This document shows positions 26,369 through 36,325 of a stretch of DNA of 64,000 nt, one piece after another. Positions within the stretch are counted from its first letter, which is position 1; each line of letters opens with the position of its first letter. The translations under genes and the position numbers were made by a program. Source of the stretch: Methylococcales bacterium (GTDB lineage: Bacteria > Pseudomonadota > Gammaproteobacteria > Methylococcales > Methylomonadaceae). The notes beneath the pieces were generated by a model that saw only the letters and a program-made list of their open reading frames with translations, was not told the DNA's origin and did no database searches. The stretch is from contig JAURYI010000110.1 in NCBI GenBank assembly GCA_030654015.1, positions 17,333 to 81,332 of the forward strand, in the 5' to 3' direction.

Positions 26369-26884
26369 TTAAAAACCGCCAATATCATCAAGATGAGTGC
26401 TGATATGTTCCATAACCCGTTTGATATAACGTTCAGAACAGCGTACTGAAATATCCAAATGCTTGGCAATCTCGGCATGACTATAGCCTTCAATACGGTA
26501 TAAAACAAAAGCATGGCGTTGTAATGCAGGCATCTCATTCAGCCACACGTTCAGCTGTTCAAGAGCCTCTTGATGCTCCCAATGGTTTTCGGGTGAGTGC
26601 TGATACGGTGCTGCATCTGAATCAACATGAGTTTCCAGATAATTTTCGCGCACCTGACGGCGACGATGACGGTCAACCACCATATTAGCGGCGGTTTGAA
26701 ATAAAAATGCGCGGGGATTTTCAATGCGTTCAGGGCTGGGCGTTTGCGACAATCTTAAAAAAGACTCTTGAATTATATCCGCAACATCCTGTTCTTTAGG
26801 CCAACGTGCACGAACAAAACCACCCAATTCATGGGCATACTTAAGAAAAACATCCTGTAAAAAATCGCCAGTTAATTTGGGCAT
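26369..26884 (-). CDS. FecI-type ECF RNA polymerase sigma factor (second)
   Basis: Second ECF sigma factor, 171 residues from the ATG at 26884; a TTG five codons earlier is less likely. Region 2 lies at about 5-75 (DVADIIQESFLRLSQ, NPRAFLFQTAANMVVDRHRRR) and region 4 at about 110-165 (LNEMPALQRHAFVLYRIEGYSHAEIAKHL). It shares the IEGxSHAEIAxxL region-4 block with the first sigma factor but differs elsewhere, so cross-talk between the modules is possible but not shown. fecR follows 125 bases downstream. Confidence 0.92.
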   Translation of the reverse strand: MPKLTGDFLQDVFLKYAHELGGFVRARWPKEQDVADIIQESFLRLSQTPSPERIENPRAFLFQTAANMVVDRHRRRQVRENYLETHVDSDAAPYQHSPENHWEHQEALEQLNVWLNEMPALQRHAFVLYRIEGYSHAEIAKHLDISVRCSERYIKRVMEHISTHLDDIGGF

Positions 26885-27170
26885 TGAGCTGCATCGCAAA
26901 GAGTAAACGAACTATAGATAAAGCAAAATTCGTTCCATTTTTTTGTTTACGTTAAATCAATGAGTTAAGTATCATTAAGTAATGAACTATGTGATATGCC
27001 GCAGTGTGCAGGGAATATGACGCAATCAAAAACCTATCCAGCTTGCTTTCCAGTGCATATTAACACCCACAATAATCATGTCTTTATGTCCATTTATACT
27101 GTTTTCAAATTAGAATGCCTGAAGATAAAGCACAAAACCAATCATTGGTAGTGATAAACATTGAGTGCTT

Positions 27171-27196
27171 GTAGTACAAACCTAGGTTTGAACTCC
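27171..27196. repeat. GGAGTACAAAC hairpin, copy 3 (diverged)
   Basis: AGTACAAACC (27173-27182) and GGTTTGAACT (27185-27194) form a hairpin with one mismatch. The following bases, GCGCTATCAAAAATATAAA, match those after copy 2, showing common descent of the longer unit. Confidence 0.6.
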
Positions 27197-27269
27197 GCGC
27201 TATCAAAAATATAAATATCACCCACTGTTTAGGACTACCCCAATCATTTTGCCTTACGGACAAACACAC

Positions 27270-27341
27270 ATGGAAAATCACAACGAAATATCAGAATTTA
27301 TTTGGAGCATTAAAGCAAGTAGCCCGTATGGAGCTTGTTGA
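27270..27341 (+). pseudogene. Possible hsdM remnant (type I methylase N-terminus)
   Basis: A 23-codon frame opens with MENHNEISEFIWSI, which resembles the N-terminus of type I restriction HsdM subunits (typically MENHxxIxxFIWxIADLLRG as recalled). The resemblance stops after about 14 residues, where the sequence turns into a GTAGCCCGTATGGAGC repeat and meets a stop. If correct, almost all of the gene has been lost. The match is short, so the call is tentative. Confidence 0.35.
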
Positions 27342-27404
27342 ATGCGCGGCTTTTCGTGACAATGCCACTATTTTCGGGTGTTCCGATACGCTCCACACGG
27401 ACTG
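27330..27404. repeat. GTAGCCCGTATGGAGC-type inverted repeat
   Basis: CCGTATGGAGC near 27332 is repeated inverted as GCTCCACACGG near 27400 with one mismatch, enclosing about 55 bases. It abuts the possible hsdM remnant. It looks like a dispersed intergenic repeat; no transposase is present. Confidence 0.5.
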
Positions 27405-27452
27405 CGAAACTCAACTATCACGTTAAATAAAAAAACCAAAGGCGGGTTTTTA

Positions 27453-27746
27453 TTACCGCTCATTTAACCTTGAAAGCGCAATTTCATAAACTTCATTTCT
27501 ATCGCGCTTACCTACTGCAATCACCGTCACTGTAACAATCTCATCCGCGACTGAATAAACCAAGCGGTACCCCTGTTGGCGCAATTTGATTTTGTAAAGG
27601 TTCTGCTCACCTGATAAGGCGGCAGCTGCAATATGCGGATTTTCTAAGCGTTCTTTCAGTTTCTTTTTGAACTGTTCTTTAACGGTATGCCCTAACTTTT
27701 GCCATTCTTTCAACGCCGATTGTTTAAATTCCAATTTATAAGTCAT
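27453..27746 (-). CDS. RelE/ParE-family toxin
   Basis: Small basic toxin of 97 residues predicted to cut mRNA on the ribosome. The RelE pattern is clear: YKLEFKQSALKEWQKLG at the N-terminus, KKKLKERLENPHIAAAALSG in the middle, YKIKLRQQGYRLVYSV, and VIAVGKRDRNEVYE at the end. The start ATG (27746) overlaps the end of the antitoxin gene by 11 bases, so they are translationally coupled. Confidence 0.9.
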   Translation of the reverse strand: MTYKLEFKQSALKEWQKLGHTVKEQFKKKLKERLENPHIAAAALSGEQNLYKIKLRQQGYRLVYSVADEIVTVTVIAVGKRDRNEVYEIALSRLNER

Positions 27747-27984
27747 CTAAGGAAACCGCGACAGATTCTTCCTGTTGCCGTTGTTTAACAATTTCTAACA
27801 ACGCCATGTCATCAATTAATTCCATCATCGCTTGATAAGCCTTCGCGGGAACACAATAAAAAGCAGGTTGGTTTCTGTTTAAGATAGCAATTGGCATTCC
27901 GTCAGCACTGGCAACCACTTTCATGGGGTTAGCTTTTAATTCTGAAATACTGGCTGCTGTTTCTGTTAGCATTGAAAAAGTCAT
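27736..27984 (-). CDS. Phd/YefM-family antitoxin
   Basis: Antitoxin of 82 residues partnered with the RelE toxin encoded next. The N-terminal part (TAASISELKANPMKVVASADGMPIAILNRNQPAFYCVP) is the Phd/YefM DNA-binding fold; the acidic C-terminal tail should wrap the toxin. Such antitoxins usually repress their own promoter, alone and with toxin. ATG at 27984; the typA terminator lies just upstream, so the pair has its own promoter. Confidence 0.9.
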   Translation of the reverse strand: MTFSMLTETAASISELKANPMKVVASADGMPIAILNRNQPAFYCVPAKAYQAMMELIDDMALLEIVKQRQQEESVAVSLDDL

Positions 27985-28040
27985 GATAATCTCTAAAAAC
28001 TTAAAAGACCTAATTATAGTGTGCTTAACTGGTTTTCTGA

Positions 28041-28081
28041 TACAAAAAAACCTGCGAGGTTTTAAAAACCTCGCAGGTTTT
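28041..28081 (-). terminator. Rho-independent terminator of typA
   Basis: A perfect 16-base stem at 28047-28062 and 28066-28081 (core AACCTGCGAGG) with a three-base loop, followed in the typA direction by a T-run. It starts about 20 bases after the typA stop. The same AACCTGCGAGGTTT palindrome type is a common intergenic element, so it may have spread as a repeat. Confidence 0.8.
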
Positions 28082-28101
28082 GTTTATTCAGTACAAAAAT
28101 A

Positions 28102-29913
<1,812 letters not shown>

Positions 29914-29995
29914 TGGTAGTTCTCTAAAGGTTAATAAATCGGTGTTGGGTGTATTTTATGCGCCCTGCAATTGTCAGGTGTCGGGCGGTGTGTAG

Positions 29996-30388
29996 TTAGT
30001 TTTTTTGCCAAGGAAAACCGCAAAACTGCCAGCCGTTGATGTTGCCGCGTTGCTGGTTGCTGTCGGGGTCGCCTTCAAAGCCGTTGACGATGTTAATCAG
30101 GGTTGAATAACCGACTTGTTCCAAGGCTTTTGCGGCACTTAAGGAGCGTTGACCGCTGCGGCACAGTAATAATACAGGGGTATTTTTATCAGGTGCTACT
30201 TTGCCCACTTCGCTAATAAAGTCGGGATTAACAGGCGAACCAAACTGTGCTTGCCATGCAATGTGAATTGCACCGATGGGATGACCAATTTCGGTGTGTT
30301 CTGCTTTTGTTCTGACATCGACTAACACGGCATTGGGGTTTTGTTGTAATACATCCCATGCGCGTTTTGGGTCTAGGTTTTCTATCAT
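29996..30388 (-). CDS. Rhodanese-like domain protein
   Basis: Single-domain sulfurtransferase-like protein of 130 residues. The active-site loop reads LLCRSGQRSLSA with the catalytic cysteine, and the preceding VLVDVRTKAEHTEIGHPIGAIHI block is typical. The ATG at 30388 comes four bases after the original stop of the methyltransferase frame, so the two genes were built as an operon. The natural sulfur acceptor is unknown. Confidence 0.88.
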   Translation of the reverse strand: MIENLDPKRAWDVLQQNPNAVLVDVRTKAEHTEIGHPIGAIHIAWQAQFGSPVNPDFISEVGKVAPDKNTPVLLLCRSGQRSLSAAKALEQVGYSTLINIVNGFEGDPDSNQQRGNINGWQFCGFPWQKN

Positions 30389-30392
30389 GATG

Positions 30393-30975
30393 TTATCCAG
30401 TTTTTTGTCCGATATACTGCGCTTCGTTGCGTAATCCGCATTGCTGTTGACCTATGAGGGCGTTTTCTTGATAAAAAACAGCGGTCAACGGGGCGAATAA
30501 CGCCAATAATTCATTGTTTGCCAGTAGGTAATGGGAGGTAGTGAAGGTGAGTGTAACCAGCTATAGCCCATCCCCAAATCACAACATAAAACAGTAATCC
30601 GTTGGGCTTAAGTGCGTCTATTATCGCATTCATTAAGGTACGGTCAAGAAATCGACTGACAACAATGACATCAAAACGGTTTGCTTTGAGACTTTCGGGG
30701 GTGATGTGTTGCTGGTCAGCGTTGATAGTCAGCTTATGTTCGGCGGCATAGCGGGTCAATTTATTAATGGCAACTGAGGAAATATCCAAGGCAGTGACTG
30801 CCAAGCCGTATTGGGCTAAAAAAACCGCGTTGCCGCCTAATCCACAGGCTAAATCCAAGGCGGTGCCTGCTTGCGGCAATAAAAAAGCGTGTTCGTTTAA
30901 GACGGCGGTAACGCGATCATCGCCAGTATTTGACTGGCTATGAAGGGCATTCCATTTGTCTATTAGGTCGGTCAT
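30393..30975 (-). pseudogene. Class I SAM methyltransferase, frameshifted near the C-terminus
   Basis: A TehB-like SAM methyltransferase broken late. The first 130 residues read normally in one frame: the SAM loop LDLACGLGGNAVFLAQYG, TALDISSVAINKL, then DVIVVSRFLDRTL and LKPNGLLFY. That frame then gives an unrelated tail and stops at 30511. From about 30535 the expected C-terminal portion continues in another frame (LLALFAPLTAVFYQENALIG, then QQQCGLRNEAQYIG), ending at 30393, four bases before the rhodanese ATG. Restoring one frame would give about 194 residues, the normal size. A shortened protein may still be made. The start overlaps the LysR stop as TAATG. Confidence 0.75.
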
Positions 30976-31883
30976 TATTCAGGACTCGGCATATTCACGC
31001 GCGGCTCTAGCCATTTTTGTAAAAAATCTAAAAAGCGTCTGACTTTGGCGGACAGGTATTTGCGGTGCGGATACACGGCATGAATATCTAATGGCGGCGG
31101 GGCGTAATCTTCCAGCACGGCAATCAGCTTGCCTTTTTCAATATCCCGCCCGACTACATAAGTTGCCAGCATGACTAAACCCAAGCCATTAACAGCGGCA
31201 ATGCGGTTGGCATCGGCGACGTTGGATTGCATTCGTCCTGATACATTGATGGAGGTATAGCCGGTTTTACTTTTAAATTTCCATTTGTTTCGGGGTGAAC
31301 TTGCCCAATTCACCAGACAACTGTGGTTGCGTAAATCTTCTGGCGTGTTGGGAATACCATGTTTTGCCAAGTAATCAGGCGAGCCGCACACCACCATTGA
31401 TGAGCTGGCAAGTTTACGCGCTACCATGCTGGTATCGGCTAAATCACCTAAATAAATCGCTATATCAATGCCTTCATCAATCAAATCGCCTGTACTGCTC
31501 TGCAAAATAAGATCGACGGTCAGGTCAGGATGTATTTTGAGAAATTCGGCGATGGCACTGGTAATGTGCTTCGCGCCTATCACAGGCGGCGCACTGATTT
31601 TTAATACCCCGCGCGGCTCGGTTTGTAAGTGGGTGACGGCGGCTTCCATTTCTTCAACATCGAGCAGTACCTGTTGACATCGTTCCAGATAAGACGTGCC
31701 GACATCGGTTAAATTTAAGCTACGGGTGGTGCGGTTGAATAAGCGGGTGCCTAAACTGCCTTCCAACTGCATGATATGTTTGGTCGCCATTGCTCTGGAA
31801 ATACCCAGTTCACTGGCACCTCCTGCAAAACTGCCCGCTTTGGCGACGCGCACAAAAACGGACATACTGGTTAGTTTATCCAC
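30975..31883 (-). CDS. LysR-family transcriptional regulator
   Basis: Regulator of 302 residues with an N-terminal winged helix-turn-helix (DKLTSMSVFVRVAKAGSFAGGASELGIS, LEGSLGTRLFNRTTRSLNLT) and a type 2 periplasmic-binding fold for the inducer at about 90-295. It resembles the large CrgA/PA-type subgroup that often governs an adjacent gene. The start codon is GTG at 31883. It overlaps the methyltransferase gene by one base, so it heads a likely three-gene operon. The inducer is unknown. Confidence 0.9.
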   Translation of the reverse strand: MDKLTSMSVFVRVAKAGSFAGGASELGISRAMATKHIMQLEGSLGTRLFNRTTRSLNLTDVGTSYLERCQQVLLDVEEMEAAVTHLQTEPRGVLKISAPPVIGAKHITSAIAEFLKIHPDLTVDLILQSSTGDLIDEGIDIAIYLGDLADTSMVARKLASSSMVVCGSPDYLAKHGIPNTPEDLRNHSCLVNWASSPRNKWKFKSKTGYTSINVSGRMQSNVADANRIAAVNGLGLVMLATYVVGRDIEKGKLIAVLEDYAPPPLDIHAVYPHRKYLSAKVRRFLDFLQKWLEPRVNMPSPE

Positions 31884-32095
31884 CGTTAATGACTCATTGT
31901 GAATGTAAATACTGGGCTGTTATTCATGTTTATTGCCTTTATTAACAGATGTAAATGACAGGAACGTTATGGTCTTGGTCATTTTAAAAAAAATTATTAA
32001 TATTTTATGTATGGTTATTGCCCTTAACACCAATAAATGCTAGGGCTGTAGCTATTGTTTCTTTTAAGGAAACAATTCATTCATTAATTTGCGTA

Positions 32096-32123
32096 TTGTA
32101 TCCAAAAAATATGCCTGTATAGT
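32096..32123 (+). promoter_or_regulatory. Predicted promoter of the small membrane-protein gene
   Basis: TTGTAT at 32096-32101 and TATAGT at 32118-32123 are 16 bases apart, and the next start codon is about 40 bases downstream. It is the best sigma-70-like match in this 281-base gap. Confidence 0.45.
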
Positions 32124-32164
32124 AAGCACATACTTAATGAAAAAACAACTTTTGGGTGACAATC

Positions 32165-32317
32165 ATGACTGACTTAAACAAAGATATTCTTATTGGATTG
32201 CTGTTCATTGTCGGAATTTGGAGTTTCATTTCCGGGCAGTTCATTATTTCAACAGTGTTATTTGCGAGTGCGGCTATTTATAGCAATATCGTAATGAGAG
32301 CAAAGCGTAACAGCTAA
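32165..32317 (+). CDS. Small hydrophobic protein, 50 residues
   Basis: Unrecognised. The frame begins MTDLNKDILIGLLFIVGIW and encodes two hydrophobic stretches (about residues 8-22 and 26-42) joined by a SFISGQ turn, ending in a basic tail MRAKRNS. This looks like a helical-hairpin inner-membrane peptide. A promoter-like sequence lies upstream, GGGTGAC precedes the ATG, and two hairpins follow, all on the same strand, which supports a real transcription unit. Function unknown. Confidence 0.55.
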   Translation: MTDLNKDILIGLLFIVGIWSFISGQFIISTVLFASAAIYSNIVMRAKRNS

Positions 32318-32356
32318 GCTTTTAAAGTTTTTTACTTCCTCCTAGTGTTATGACTA

Positions 32357-32387
32357 CAAGCAGAATCTCCTCATTAGAACCTGCTTG
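32357..32387 (+). other. Hairpin upstream of terminator
   Basis: CAAGCAG at 32357-32363 pairs with CTGCTTG at 32381-32387, followed by ATTTTTTG. It sits between the small membrane-protein gene and the stronger hairpin and may be a first terminator or part of a structured 3' end. Confidence 0.4.
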
Positions 32388-32396
32388 ATTTTTTGC

Positions 32397-32429
32397 CTCC
32401 TGATACGGATGTTTCAGGAGGTTTTTTTT
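32397..32429 (+). terminator. Rho-independent terminator
   Basis: CCTCCTGA (32397-32404) pairs perfectly with TCAGGAGG (32414-32421), followed by eight T residues. It ends the small plus-strand transcript just before the stop of the convergent polysaccharide operon. Confidence 0.8.
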
Positions 32430-32438
32430 GCCCTGCGC

Positions 32439-34367
32439 TTAGTCAATTCTACGCTGTTTCCACAGCAAATCACCAATTTCACATTGCGGCTTGAACCCCG
32501 CTACCGCTTGCTGTAACACCACACGCATTTGGTCAAAATTATCATTTTTAGTTGCCAGTTCCAGAGCTTTCAGCATTTGTTCCAGCTCAGACCACGCAAT
32601 CATGGTTTCTTCTGCACGCATAATGCGCGGATGGCTGGTTTTAGACACGTTATCGCCTATCAGCAATTCTTCATAGAGTTTTTCGCCTGCGCGTAAGCCC
32701 GTGAATTGAATTTCTATATCGCCATTAGGGTGCGCGTCATCTTTTATTTGCAAGCCGCTTAAGTGAATCATGCGCTTGGCTAAATCAACGATACGAATCG
32801 GCTCGCCCATATCCAGCACGAATACATCGCCACCTTGCCCCATTGCACCCGCCTGAATCACCAGCTGCGAGGCTTCGGGAATGGTCATAAAATAACGAAT
32901 AATGCGTTTATCGGTGACAGTGACAGGGCCTCCGTTGGCGATTTGCTCACGAAACAAGGGAACGACTGAGCCTGAAGACCCTAATACATTACCAAAGCGC
33001 ACCATGGTGAAACGGGTTTTGTGTGCAGTATCGGCATTATTACTCAATGCTTGCAAAATCAGTTCGGCAAAGCGTTTGGTCGCCCCCATGGTATTGGTCG
33101 GGCGCACCGCTTTGTCGGTGGAAATAAGCACAAAGGTTTCCACACCTGTCTCAATAGCCGCCTGTGCAGTGTGCAGTGTGCCGAGAATATTGTTCCACAC
33201 GGCTTCGGCGGGGTTTTTTTCCACCATCGGGACGTGTTTATAAGCGGCGGCGTGATAAATAGTTTGTACACCAAAGGCTTTGCAGACCTTTTCCACGCGA
33301 AGCGCATTGGTGACTGAACCTAATACGGGCAGCACAGTGATGTTGCGTTGTTGTAATTCTTTTTCTATAGCGTACAGCGCGAATTCATTTTGTTCAAATA
33401 AGACCAGTTTACGCGGTTGCAATTGCAGAATCTGCCGACACAGTTCCGAACCGATAGAGCCGCCCGCGCCTGTCACCATGACGACTTTATTGGTGACATT
33501 GGCTTGCAGCAATGCGGTGACGGGTTCAACAGAATCGCGTCCGAGCAGGTCGGCAATATCCACTTCCTGAAGAGTATCAAAGGTGACTTTGCCTTGTGCA
33601 ATATCGGACACGCTGGGCATTGACAGCACATGAACCGCATACGGTTCTAATAACTCAATAATTTCACGAATCCTGACGCGATTAGCTGATGGCATAGCCA
33701 ACAGTACGTTGGCAACGTGGTGATGCTCCATCAGATAATTTAACGACTCAAGAGGGCAAATTTTAATGCCGTTGATTTTTTGTTTGTGCAGTAACGGATT
33801 GTCATCAATAAAGGCAACGGTTTTGAACTCGCCGCCATGCACCAAAGCCGAAGCCAGTTGCACACCCGCACTGCCCGCGCCGTAAATGACGACATTTTTT
33901 TTATCGCGTTCCGTGTCATCGCCGTCGTCACTGACACGGTAATACACATCATCCAGCCACCAGCGGACAAAAAAACGACTGCCGCTCACCAATACAATAA
34001 TTAACAGCCAATTCAGCAGGGACACAGTGCGCGGCACACCTTTAATACCCGATTCATAAAGAATAAAGGCAAAAATGATGGAGTACAGCGTGGTTGCCTG
34101 AATAATCGTCCATAAGGCGCGTATTTCAATATAGCGAATAATGGCACGATACAAACCCAGACGAATGAAAATAGGCACAGCAATCACTGGCGCGACGGCA
34201 AATAAAATCCATTCATCGCCTTTGGGAAGATACCAATCGCTCCAGCGCAAGGAAAACGCCGCCCACAGGGCAAACAGGGTAAACACACTGTCGGCACTGA
34301 TAAGAATGACGGCTTTGATCCGCCGTGATAGCCCGACAAACCAAGTGCGTAACGGTAACGCAATCAT
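32439..34367 (-). CDS. WbpM/FlaA1-type UDP-sugar 4,6-dehydratase, membrane-bound
   Basis: Predicted to convert UDP-GlcNAc to UDP-4-keto-6-deoxy-HexNAc, the first step to QuiNAc or FucNAc. The long 642-residue form has four N-terminal transmembrane helices (about 1-130), a first Rossmann-like domain (VIYGAGSAGVQLA), and the catalytic SDR domain (VTGAGGSIGSELCRQI, ISTDKAVRPTNTMGATKR), ending in a GEKLYEELL block. The gene overlaps its upstream neighbour, a WecA-like transferase, by four bases, and closes the minus-strand polysaccharide cluster. WbpM, CapD and PglF are close relatives; the exact product depends on the reductase upstream. Confidence 0.92.
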   Translation of the reverse strand: MIALPLRTWFVGLSRRIKAVILISADSVFTLFALWAAFSLRWSDWYLPKGDEWILFAVAPVIAVPIFIRLGLYRAIIRYIEIRALWTIIQATTLYSIIFAFILYESGIKGVPRTVSLLNWLLIIVLVSGSRFFVRWWLDDVYYRVSDDGDDTERDKKNVVIYGAGSAGVQLASALVHGGEFKTVAFIDDNPLLHKQKINGIKICPLESLNYLMEHHHVANVLLAMPSANRVRIREIIELLEPYAVHVLSMPSVSDIAQGKVTFDTLQEVDIADLLGRDSVEPVTALLQANVTNKVVMVTGAGGSIGSELCRQILQLQPRKLVLFEQNEFALYAIEKELQQRNITVLPVLGSVTNALRVEKVCKAFGVQTIYHAAAYKHVPMVEKNPAEAVWNNILGTLHTAQAAIETGVETFVLISTDKAVRPTNTMGATKRFAELILQALSNNADTAHKTRFTMVRFGNVLGSSGSVVPLFREQIANGGPVTVTDKRIIRYFMTIPEASQLVIQAGAMGQGGDVFVLDMGEPIRIVDLAKRMIHLSGLQIKDDAHPNGDIEIQFTGLRAGEKLYEELLIGDNVSKTSHPRIMRAEETMIAWSELEQMLKALELATKNDNFDQMRVVLQQAVAGFKPQCEIGDLLWKQRRID

Positions 34368-35371
34368 TCTGCCAACCCTGCTTTAAAATGTACGGCTAAT
34401 AACCAGAGCGGCAAGTAGGCGATGATAAGCCCTAAGAAACTATTGAGATGACCCAAGCCGACCCACAACGCGATGGGTAATAACCAGCAAGTATTAATAG
34501 CGGCAACCGCTAAGGTGACGGTTTTGTGTGATGAATAGTGCCGTGAGGCGAATTGATAAGCGTGTGAACGGTGCGCTTCATAGACTTTTTCACCGCGTAA
34601 AAATCGCCGTATTAGTGTCCATGTGGCATCCACGATAAACACACCCAGTAAAATCAACCAGCTGTAAAACAATTGCGGCGACTGATGCGCGGCTTGCAGG
34701 GAAAATAGCCCTAAGGTAATGCCTAAAAAACCACTGCCTGCATCACCCATGAAAATCTTGGCAGGTGGAAAATTCCACAGTAAAAAGCCCGCGACCGCCA
34801 TCATTAATAAAATTAATCCGTCGCGTTGACCTGCCATTTCAGTTCCGAATACCAACAACAAGACACCTCCCGCACACACACTTATCGCCTCAATACTCGC
34901 CAGTCCGTCGATACCGTCCATAAAATTGTACAAATTCAACAGCCATACCAAATAAAATGCCGCTAACACATAGCCTAGCGTGGTGAACTCTATACCGAAT
35001 AATGATAACGCCGGCAAACCCAGCCAGAATAATCCCCACGCCGCGCCGATAAAATGCGCCAATAATCGCCAGCGGGCGGGAATATGTTGATGATCGTCGA
35101 TAAAACCGACCACTGCTATCCACGCACCCGCGCCTAAAAATGCCCATAATGCCGCACTGCTCAATAGCTCACATTGAAATAATATAAGGTTGCTCAGCAG
35201 AAAAACAACCACGATAGCCACACCGCCGCCGCGTGGTGTCGGCAAACTGTGCGAGCTTCGGGCGTTGGGAATATCAAGCAGACTGGCGGCGAGCGCGTAA
35301 CGACGCAACAGCCCTGTGAATGCGATGGACGCAAGCAAAGCAAGTAGAAAAATCCAGATAAGTGTCGGCAC
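34364..35371 (-). CDS. WecA/WbpL-type undecaprenyl-phosphate sugar-1-phosphate transferase
   Basis: Polytopic membrane enzyme (glycosyltransferase family 4, MraY/WecA class) that loads the first sugar phosphate onto undecaprenyl phosphate. Key blocks: SSHSLPTPRGGG, the Asp pair VVGFIDDHQ, NLYNFMDGIDGLA and KIFMGDAGSGFLG, with the cytoplasmic HAHQF-like EAHRSHAYQ loop near the C-terminus. The start is the GTG at 35371, sharing one base with the stop of the upstream reductase (TAGTG), giving 335 residues; the longer open frame to 35545 is not native. With the WbpM-like gene it overlaps and the reductase before, it forms an initiation trio. Confidence 0.9.
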   Translation of the reverse strand: MPTLIWIFLLALLASIAFTGLLRRYALAASLLDIPNARSSHSLPTPRGGGVAIVVVFLLSNLILFQCELLSSAALWAFLGAGAWIAVVGFIDDHQHIPARWRLLAHFIGAAWGLFWLGLPALSLFGIEFTTLGYVLAAFYLVWLLNLYNFMDGIDGLASIEAISVCAGGVLLLVFGTEMAGQRDGLILLMMAVAGFLLWNFPPAKIFMGDAGSGFLGITLGLFSLQAAHQSPQLFYSWLILLGVFIVDATWTLIRRFLRGEKVYEAHRSHAYQFASRHYSSHKTVTLAVAAINTCWLLPIALWVGLGHLNSFLGLIIAYLPLWLLAVHFKAGLAE

Positions 35372-36324
35372 TATAATGATGACCTGTAAGAATGGGCTGT
35401 TTTTTGTAATGCTTCGGTGACAGTGACGGGCGGAGTCCAGTGTAATAGCTGACGGGTTTTGCTGATGTCCAGTTGCAGCGAGCCGCACAAGCGTTGCGCT
35501 ACCGCGCCTTTGCCCAGCAAACTGGCACCGAATTGTAACAGCCACGCAGGGATGGGTAATAAACGCGCTGATTTCCCCAGTGCATTTGCCATGCGGCGCA
35601 ATAATTCGCTGGTGGATAAATCTTCACCGTCACTGACTAAAAATGTTTGATTCGCAGCGGCAGGGTGGCTAATGCAGGTGATGATTAAATCAACCAGATT
35701 ATCCAAAGCAACCAGACTGCGCTGATTAGCAATCGCCCCCAGCGGCAGCGGAATGCCTTTATGCAGCCAACGCATCATGCTGCGGAAATTGGCTTTTACA
35801 CCCGCGCCATACACTAACGGCGGACGAATAATCACCACTTCCATACCCGTATCACCCGCTAACTGGCGTAGAGCATCTTCGGCTTCGCGTTTGGAAATGC
35901 CGTAAGCATCCATCGGCTGAGGTTCATCATCGGCATGAAATGGCTGTCCCAATGCGGTACTTTCACCGTTCACTTTAATGGAGCTGATAAACACAAAACG
36001 TTGTACACCAGCCTGCGCGGCTTGTTTAGCCAGATTGAGCGACCCATTGACGTTGACGTTACGAAATTCCGCCAGTGGATCTGCACTGTGGTCGTTCATA
36101 ACGTGAACCCGTGCGGCAAGATGTACCACCACATCGACACCTTGTAAGGCTGTCGTCCAGTCGGTAGTGCTGTCGATGCTATCAATCAGTACCGTTTCGG
36201 TATGGTCAACTAAGGCTTGCGCAGAACGTACCGCGCCTTTTACAAAAAAATGGGGCGCGGCGGTGGTACATAATTGCGCGCCAACAAAGCCGTTTGCGCC
36301 TGTGATTAAGAGAGTGGATGTCAA
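35371..36324 (-). CDS. NAD-dependent sugar epimerase/reductase (WbpV/WbpK-like)
   Basis: Extended SDR of 317 residues with the Rossmann motif ITGANGFVGAQL and the catalytic pair in DAYGISK, followed by RPPLVYGAGVKANF. Position next to WbpL- and WbpM-like genes mirrors Pseudomonas O-antigen loci, where WbpV or WbpK reduces the 4-keto sugar made by WbpM to UDP-QuiNAc or UDP-FucNAc. That role is inferred from context and resemblance. The frame starts with TTG at 36324, one base after the previous stop, with AGG about eight bases upstream. Confidence 0.82.
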   Translation of the reverse strand: MTSTLLITGANGFVGAQLCTTAAPHFFVKGAVRSAQALVDHTETVLIDSIDSTTDWTTALQGVDVVVHLAARVHVMNDHSADPLAEFRNVNVNGSLNLAKQAAQAGVQRFVFISSIKVNGESTALGQPFHADDEPQPMDAYGISKREAEDALRQLAGDTGMEVVIIRPPLVYGAGVKANFRSMMRWLHKGIPLPLGAIANQRSLVALDNLVDLIITCISHPAAANQTFLVSDGEDLSTSELLRRMANALGKSARLLPIPAWLLQFGASLLGKGAVAQRLCGSLQLDISKTRQLLHWTPPVTVTEALQKTAHSYRSSL

Positions 36325-36325
36325 A

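Larger units (their letters stand above)
26885..27452. other. 568-base gap with repeat debris
   Basis: No intact gene was found. From left to right it holds an AT-rich stretch (presumably the sigma gene promoter), the third GGAGTACAAAC-type hairpin, a short frame resembling the start of HsdM, and an inverted repeat of a GTAGCCCGTATGGAGC-type element. Confidence 0.6.
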
